From Paenibacillus aestuarii (GTDB lineage: Bacteria; Bacillota; Bacilli; Paenibacillales; NBRC-103111), in contig NZ_JAQFVF010000025.1 in assembly GCF_027789125.1 (NCBI RefSeq), positions 62,001 through 126,000 of the forward strand: a stretch of 64,000 bases of DNA, written 5' to 3'. Positions within the stretch are counted from its first letter, which is position 1, and every line of letters begins with the position of its first letter. Below the pieces are notes generated by a model that was given only the letters and a program-made list of their open reading frames with translations, was not told where the DNA came from and did not search any database. A program made the position numbers and the translations under genes. Below, in pieces: positions 60,250-64,000 of the stretch.

Positions 60250-61815
60250 CTATTCTTTTACCCCATAAAAACTTACTGTACCCGAAACTTCATCCGCGCT
60301 CACGAACAGGTTTCTTCCATTCACTTTGTGAATACCCTCAGGAGAAACGCCAGCACTTGGAATCAATCCTTTGAAAACCGGATTAACAGGATCCGTCATA
60401 TCAAAGAACAAGATAGCATTGTCTCTTTCGGCTGCTACAGCCAACATTTGCTTGCCGTTGACTTCGCCAATCGTGACATTCTCAACCTCAGATCCGCGGT
60501 TAGCACTGCGCTCATCCGGGTATAAGCCCACTTGCGCAGCTTTCAAATCAACCAGCTCTTTGCTGTCGTACACAGGCTTTCCGTCAAGATCCCAAACCAT
60601 GATGTTCCGGCCGCCTGACTTCACGCCATCCTTAAACTCATCCTTGCCCAGATCGCCTTCATTGGCAGTAATGAGATATTTGCCGTCGGCAGTAAAGGCA
60701 ATACCATCCGGCTCAGGACGAGCTTTCATTTCGTCTTTGAAAGACACCGTACCATTGCTTTTCAGGTCCGCAAAGTGCTTGGTAGTTCCAAGACCGAATG
60801 TTTTTGTAACCTTCTTATCTTTCAAATTCACGATTGCGATCGCATTATTCTCTTGAAGTGTCACAGCTGCCGTCGTGCTGTCAGCACTTATGGCTACATA
60901 TTCCGGCTGAGGATCGTGAAGGGACATAGCTCCGCCGCCTGTTTGGCTTAGGTCGATAGCTATGTTGGTCAATTCAGCCTTCGTTGCATCACCAGCTGGT
61001 AAAGTCAGGATTGCAATAGAACCAGGGCGCTTTGTCGTTTTCATGTCGATTTCCTCAGTGGTCAAATCGATCTCTTCATCCTCAATGGCAATCACCGCAT
61101 ATTGTCCGTCCTTGGAGATTGCGATGGAGTCCGGTCCGATGCCCACCTCATAGGTTTTGACCGTTTCCAAAGTCGCTAGATCGACTACGGCTACGAAACC
61201 TTTGCTTGGATTTGTAACATCATCACCGGTGCGAACAGCAGCCAATGCGTATTTACCGTCAGGCGTTACGGCTACACTCGTTACTTCCGCTTTGTCGGAA
61301 ATGTTTTTGAAGCTTATTTGCTTCACGTCCGATACTTTCGTTACATCCTCAATGTTCAAAACACGGATGCTGCCTAGCGTGGCTTCAGTGACGATCAAGC
61401 GTTTACCGTCCGGCGTGGATGCAGAAATTTCCGCTTTTTTAGATGGCGTGGAGTAGGAGCCAAGCAGCTCTAAACCGGATTGGTTTATCAGGGCGACAAC
61501 TTTGTCGCGGATCAGCTTGAAAGTTTCCGGAGAAATGTAAGCCATATTATCGGAAATGTATGGTTTTTGGTTCAGCTTGACAACTTTGCCTTGAATCGTA
61601 GCATTCTCTTGATCAATGGGGATATTCGCATTAACTCCATTCACGGCAATGGAGACGGAGCGGTCATGTTCATTCCATGTAACAGTACCCTGCATGTTCT
61701 CGATGACTTGTCTGAGCTGGATATCGTCTGATTGCGCGTGTAAGGTACTGATGCTCAAACTTGCGGCTAGCACACAGCCGGAGATAGCTGCTGCAATGTT
61801 ACTTTTGTTAATCAA
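60250..61815 (-). CDS. Secreted stalk-domain protein with beta-propeller (choice-of-anchor-like)
   Basis: A ~521-residue exported protein. Signal peptide about 1-28, from TTG 61815 (SD GGAAGGG eight bases upstream): INKSNIAAAISGCVLAASLS then ISTLHAQS. A short copper-amine-oxidase-like 'stalk' domain follows (about 30-110). A seven-bladed propeller-like domain follows (about 120-520) with repeated 'VAVTPDGKYALAAV', 'IAISKDGQYAVIAI', 'VAISADSTTAAVTL', 'IAFTADGKYLITAN' units, each ending an outer strand. The Asp-rich NEGDLGKDEF stretch recalls choice-of-anchor I proteins. The role is unknown: binding or phosphatase-associated. The upstream extension to 61845 lacks a ribosome site. Confidence 0.75.
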   Translation of the reverse strand: MINKSNIAAAISGCVLAASLSISTLHAQSDDIQLRQVIENMQGTVTWNEHDRSVSIAVNGVNANIPIDQENATIQGKVVKLNQKPYISDNMAYISPETFKLIRDKVVALINQSGLELLGSYSTPSKKAEISASTPDGKRLIVTEATLGSIRVLNIEDVTKVSDVKQISFKNISDKAEVTSVAVTPDGKYALAAVRTGDDVTNPSKGFVAVVDLATLETVKTYEVGIGPDSIAISKDGQYAVIAIEDEEIDLTTEEIDMKTTKRPGSIAILTLPAGDATKAELTNIAIDLSQTGGGAMSLHDPQPEYVAISADSTTAAVTLQENNAIAIVNLKDKKVTKTFGLGTTKHFADLKSNGTVSFKDEMKARPEPDGIAFTADGKYLITANEGDLGKDEFKDGVKSGGRNIMVWDLDGKPVYDSKELVDLKAAQVGLYPDERSANRGSEVENVTIGEVNGKQMLAVAAERDNAILFFDMTDPVNPVFKGLIPSAGVSPEGIHKVNGRNLFVSADEVSGTVSFYGVKE

Positions 61816-61845
61816 TGTATACACCCTTCCTTTACAAAATTTCAA

Positions 61846-62330
61846 TGTATTTCACTCATCATGATAGGAAATTTCTTGTGAAATCTATTAAATATCTATG
61901 TGGATGTTCTGTAAATTTAATAGGAAAGGATGGCGGGACGCAGCGACGGAGACGATATTAAAATAAAAAGCAGCGGCAGATTAGGTCATTTAGTGATCTA
62001 GTCCGTCGCTGCTTATCATTGAGTTTGATGCCCAGAAGCTTGCGAGTCGTTCTGCATCTTCCTGACCTTGTTCTTGACCACCGGCAAATATCGCAGCAGG
62101 GAACAAACATGTTGGCAACGACGTATTGAAAGCCCGATCGCATTAGAGATTTACTACATGTGGGTACTATTCCCGAGGATGGCAAACCTGATACAGAAAT
62201 AGAGGTGACCCTAAACTAGAAAAACCTCTATGTTTATTTGGATGCAGACGAAGAAAACGGACAATCTATTGGAAAATTTTGAATAATAATCCCTATCAGC
62301 CACAAATACTACTTGTTAGGAGGTAAGCTC
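61846..62330. other. Intergenic region before the GerA gene
   Basis: About 480 bp. Some segments look like former coding sequence in either direction, but no frame shows family motifs, so they are left unnamed. AGGAGG at the right end belongs to the GerA gene. Confidence 0.3.
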
Positions 62331-63656
62331 ATGGAAAACTTGTTACATATCATGCTCAAAGAAACCGAACTGAATGTTGATTTGAAAGTTAAACCGCTAC
62401 AACTCGGAGCAGATTGTATGTGGTTGGTTTACTTTGAATCCGTAGTGAATTTTCAGGAGACCATCGAATTTATTTGGAATTCCGGGATTACCCCCTCCTC
62501 TCCCTTCAGTGACATTTGCAATCATTTAACCGGTAATAAATGGTCCGAAAGCCAGATGAAAGAACTTCATCAAGGGCGAGTTGCTGTATTAGACACAAAT
62601 GGAGAAAGTGCTTTTAGTTTTCAAGGAAAGCCCACTAATCTCTCCAGAGGGATCAATAGTCCAGATACCGAATACATGCCGCTTGCCCCTGCGATTGCTT
62701 TTACGGAGCCATTAGCCGCCAACATTGGACTCCTGCGCAAAGCGGTGAATTCGCAGTTCTTAATAGCTGAAGGTTTCACCTTCGCTGGAGACTCCACGAA
62801 GAAGGCGTCTATCATTTACCACGCTCAGCGTGTGGATAAAGAGTTGTTGAAGCAAATTCGAAGTTGTTTACAGCAAGCATCGAATAGAGAATTAAAAAAT
62901 GATCAAAACTTGACGCAAATACTGGGATTTAATCGATTAGACATCATTCCCCCCTATTACAAGACAGAACTCCCCCTCCAAGCGACCTCGTCTTTGATGG
63001 AAGGCAGAGTGCTCTTGTTCATCGATGGAGAACCAATTGCCTATGTTCTCCCTTTCCTATTCAACGATTTAATTGCTTTGGAATGGGATAAGCAGCTCCC
63101 TTTACTTATCATGCTTGGACTTCGATGTTTACGTTTGTTGAGCTTAATCATCGCTCTATTGGCTCCTGGACTCTATGTAGCTTTGGTCTCTGTAAATCCT
63201 GAAACGCTGCGAATCGAACTTGCACTTTCTGTTGCAAGCAGCAGAATCGGAATCCCGCTTCCTACTTTTTTAGAAATGCTTCTATTAATCATTGTTAGCG
63301 AGATCAGTATTGAAGCTACACAGCGATTGCCCAAAGTCATAGGCGCATCCGTTACCCTTACCAGCGGCATTGTTCTTGGAACAGCGATCGTCGATGCAAA
63401 GCTTGTAAGCAGCCTTGTCATTATCGTTCTGTCGATTTCCGTAACAGCCAACTTTGCCTTTCCTAATTATCTAAACTCATTAATTATTCGGAAAATGAAA
63501 ATTGGGATTTTAATCCTTTCAGGGATGCTTGGTGTTTTTGGCATGTTCGCAGGCTTTATAGCCATTTGCTTTTATGTTTGCGGTCTCGAGCGATTCGGCA
63601 TTCCTTTTATGAGTTTTCTGGATTCCCGAAGATTAGGACAACCTAGTATCAAATAG
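62331..63656 (+). CDS. Spore germination receptor subunit, GerA family (GerAA-type)
   Basis: A 441-residue GerA-type protein. The soluble N-terminal part (about 1-240) carries EGRVLLFIDGEPIAYVLPFLF near its end, a hallmark of GerA/SpoVAF proteins. The C-terminal membrane part has about five helices (about 255-425) with LRCLRLLSLIIALLAPGLYV, then SSRIGIPLPTFLEMLLLI and GASVTLTSGIVLGTAIV, all typical of A subunits of nutrient germinant receptors. Those sit in the spore inner membrane with B and C partners. No GerB or GerC gene follows, so it is an orphan, perhaps swapped into other receptors. The N-terminal part is shorter than usual. The ATG follows AGGAGG. Confidence 0.85.
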   Translation: MENLLHIMLKETELNVDLKVKPLQLGADCMWLVYFESVVNFQETIEFIWNSGITPSSPFSDICNHLTGNKWSESQMKELHQGRVAVLDTNGESAFSFQGKPTNLSRGINSPDTEYMPLAPAIAFTEPLAANIGLLRKAVNSQFLIAEGFTFAGDSTKKASIIYHAQRVDKELLKQIRSCLQQASNRELKNDQNLTQILGFNRLDIIPPYYKTELPLQATSSLMEGRVLLFIDGEPIAYVLPFLFNDLIALEWDKQLPLLIMLGLRCLRLLSLIIALLAPGLYVALVSVNPETLRIELALSVASSRIGIPLPTFLEMLLLIIVSEISIEATQRLPKVIGASVTLTSGIVLGTAIVDAKLVSSLVIIVLSISVTANFAFPNYLNSLIIRKMKIGILILSGMLGVFGMFAGFIAICFYVCGLERFGIPFMSFLDSRRLGQPSIK

Positions 63657-63690
63657 TGCCAGTTTGGAATTTTTCAACAACGAAAGTAAA

Positions 63691-63716
63691 AACAGCCGAT
63701 CAGATGATCGGCTGTT
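63691..63716 (-). terminator. Terminator between the GerA and VOC genes
   Basis: CAGCCGATC/GATCGGCTG arms with a four-base loop; on the minus strand TTTTTAC follows. Confidence 0.85.
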
Positions 63717-63729
63717 GAATGATAACTCG

Positions 63730-64000
63730 TTATTTCTCCCAAAGCTCGATCAGTCGACCTTCAGGATCTTCAATCCAAACAAACTTTCCATATTCAGTAC
63801 TCTCTTTTTCCTTGGCAAGAGGTACACCAATATGTTCAAGGTGCTGAATCATCTCGTCTAAATTATGCACTTGGAAATTTAACATAACTTGTTGTTCTGT
63901 TGGAAAATAACTGTCATTGTCGGTAAAGAATGAAAAGACCGTCTCATTACCTTGTTCGGGTTTTATCACAGCACCATTCCAATTTCCGATTTCCATCTGC
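63730..64000 (-). CDS. VOC-family protein, C-terminal part (cut by window edge)
   Basis: The frame is open to the right edge. The visible ~90 residues hold the end of a glyoxalase-like VOC domain: GNWNGAVIKPEQGNETVFSF, VMLNFQVHNLDEMIQHLEH and GKFVWIEDPEGRLIELWEK, whose last Glu is the usual metal ligand. It resembles small proteins of the PhnB/glyoxalase type. The metal ligand in its N-terminal part lies outside the window. An internal ATG at 63996 is not taken as the start. Confidence 0.8.
   Translation of the reverse strand, partial: QMEIGNWNGAVIKPEQGNETVFSFFTDNDSYFPTEQQVMLNFQVHNLDEMIQHLEHIGVPLAKEKESTEYGKFVWIEDPEGRLIELWEK

Noticed and set aside
61958..62185. Minus-strand 75-codon frame before the GerA gene
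   Set aside because: Arg/Cys-rich composition and no ribosome site; reads as noise.
1..64000. tRNA, rRNA or intact insertion sequence
   Set aside because: No cloverleaf with TTCRA-type T-arm, no ribosomal RNA stretches and no transposase motif with paired inverted ends were found by reading.

Overview
The window reads as chromosomal DNA of an endospore-forming Bacillota, most likely Paenibacillus or a close relative. The grounds are strong Shine-Dalgarno sites (GGAGG/AAAGGAG), frequent TTG/GTG starts, a CwlJ/SleB cortex hydrolase, a GerA receptor subunit, a multi-PAS orphan kinase of the sporulation type, copper-amine-oxidase-like 'stalk' domains and binding-protein ABC importers without their own ATPase. 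No rRNA, tRNA, CRISPR array or intact insertion sequence was seen. This is accessory, gene-rich sequence with many small remnants and frameshifted genes.

Layout. 1-8.5 kb: end of a metal P-type ATPase, a CBO0543 membrane protein, a GC-rich ECF42-type sigma factor with two DGPF/YCII proteins (one frameshifted), a SF0329-like gene, a cortex hydrolase, a spermidine-synthase-like protein, a LamG protein, and remnants of a polytopic membrane protein, a YczE-like gene and a MerR regulator. 8.5-16.7 kb: a catabolic locus made of a ROK regulator, amidohydrolase, CUT1 sugar ABC importer, an argininosuccinate-lyase-like enzyme and a BadF-type sugar kinase, with a cre-like site and a perfect palindrome in the divergent promoter. 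16.8-17.0 kb: a cold-shock protein.

17.2-23.2 kb: a GC-rich thiazole/oxazole-modified microcin (TOMM) operon of the heterocycloanthracin/sonorensin type. It runs precursor peptide, ThiF-like partner with probable leader-binding domain, YcaO cyclodehydratase, SagB-type dehydrogenase. The 120-residue precursor has an 18-cysteine core built largely on a four-residue Cys period. No exporter, immunity gene or leader peptidase lies next to it. This is the most interesting locus.

23.5-45.5 kb: a GMC oxidoreductase, two tandem DUF1259 proteins, a ring-cleaving dioxygenase plus flavin reductase behind two MhqR-like operators, a 3-hydroxyisobutyrate-dehydrogenase-like enzyme, a PAS histidine kinase, a prohibitin-like protein, two small Cys-rich proteins, secreted SH3-like, GH18-like and NlpC/P60 proteins, a MATE pump, an acyltransferase-like protein, a frameshifted Cys-phosphatase beside an aldo/keto reductase remnant, DUF420 and an Asp/Glu racemase.

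45.7-51 kb: a four-gene type III polyketide operon (synthase, methyltransferase, FAD oxidoreductase, MMPL exporter), followed by a Rieske-tailed FAD oxidoreductase. 52.9-64 kb: a split CBO0543-like pair, VOC proteins, heme O synthase, an aldo/keto reductase, a PhyH oxygenase divergent from an AraC regulator, a second MATE pump, a stalk-domain beta-propeller protein, an orphan GerA subunit and a truncated VOC gene at the edge.

Coordinates and starts were chosen by eye from reading frames and ribosome binding sites. Family names come from remembered motifs, not from database searches.
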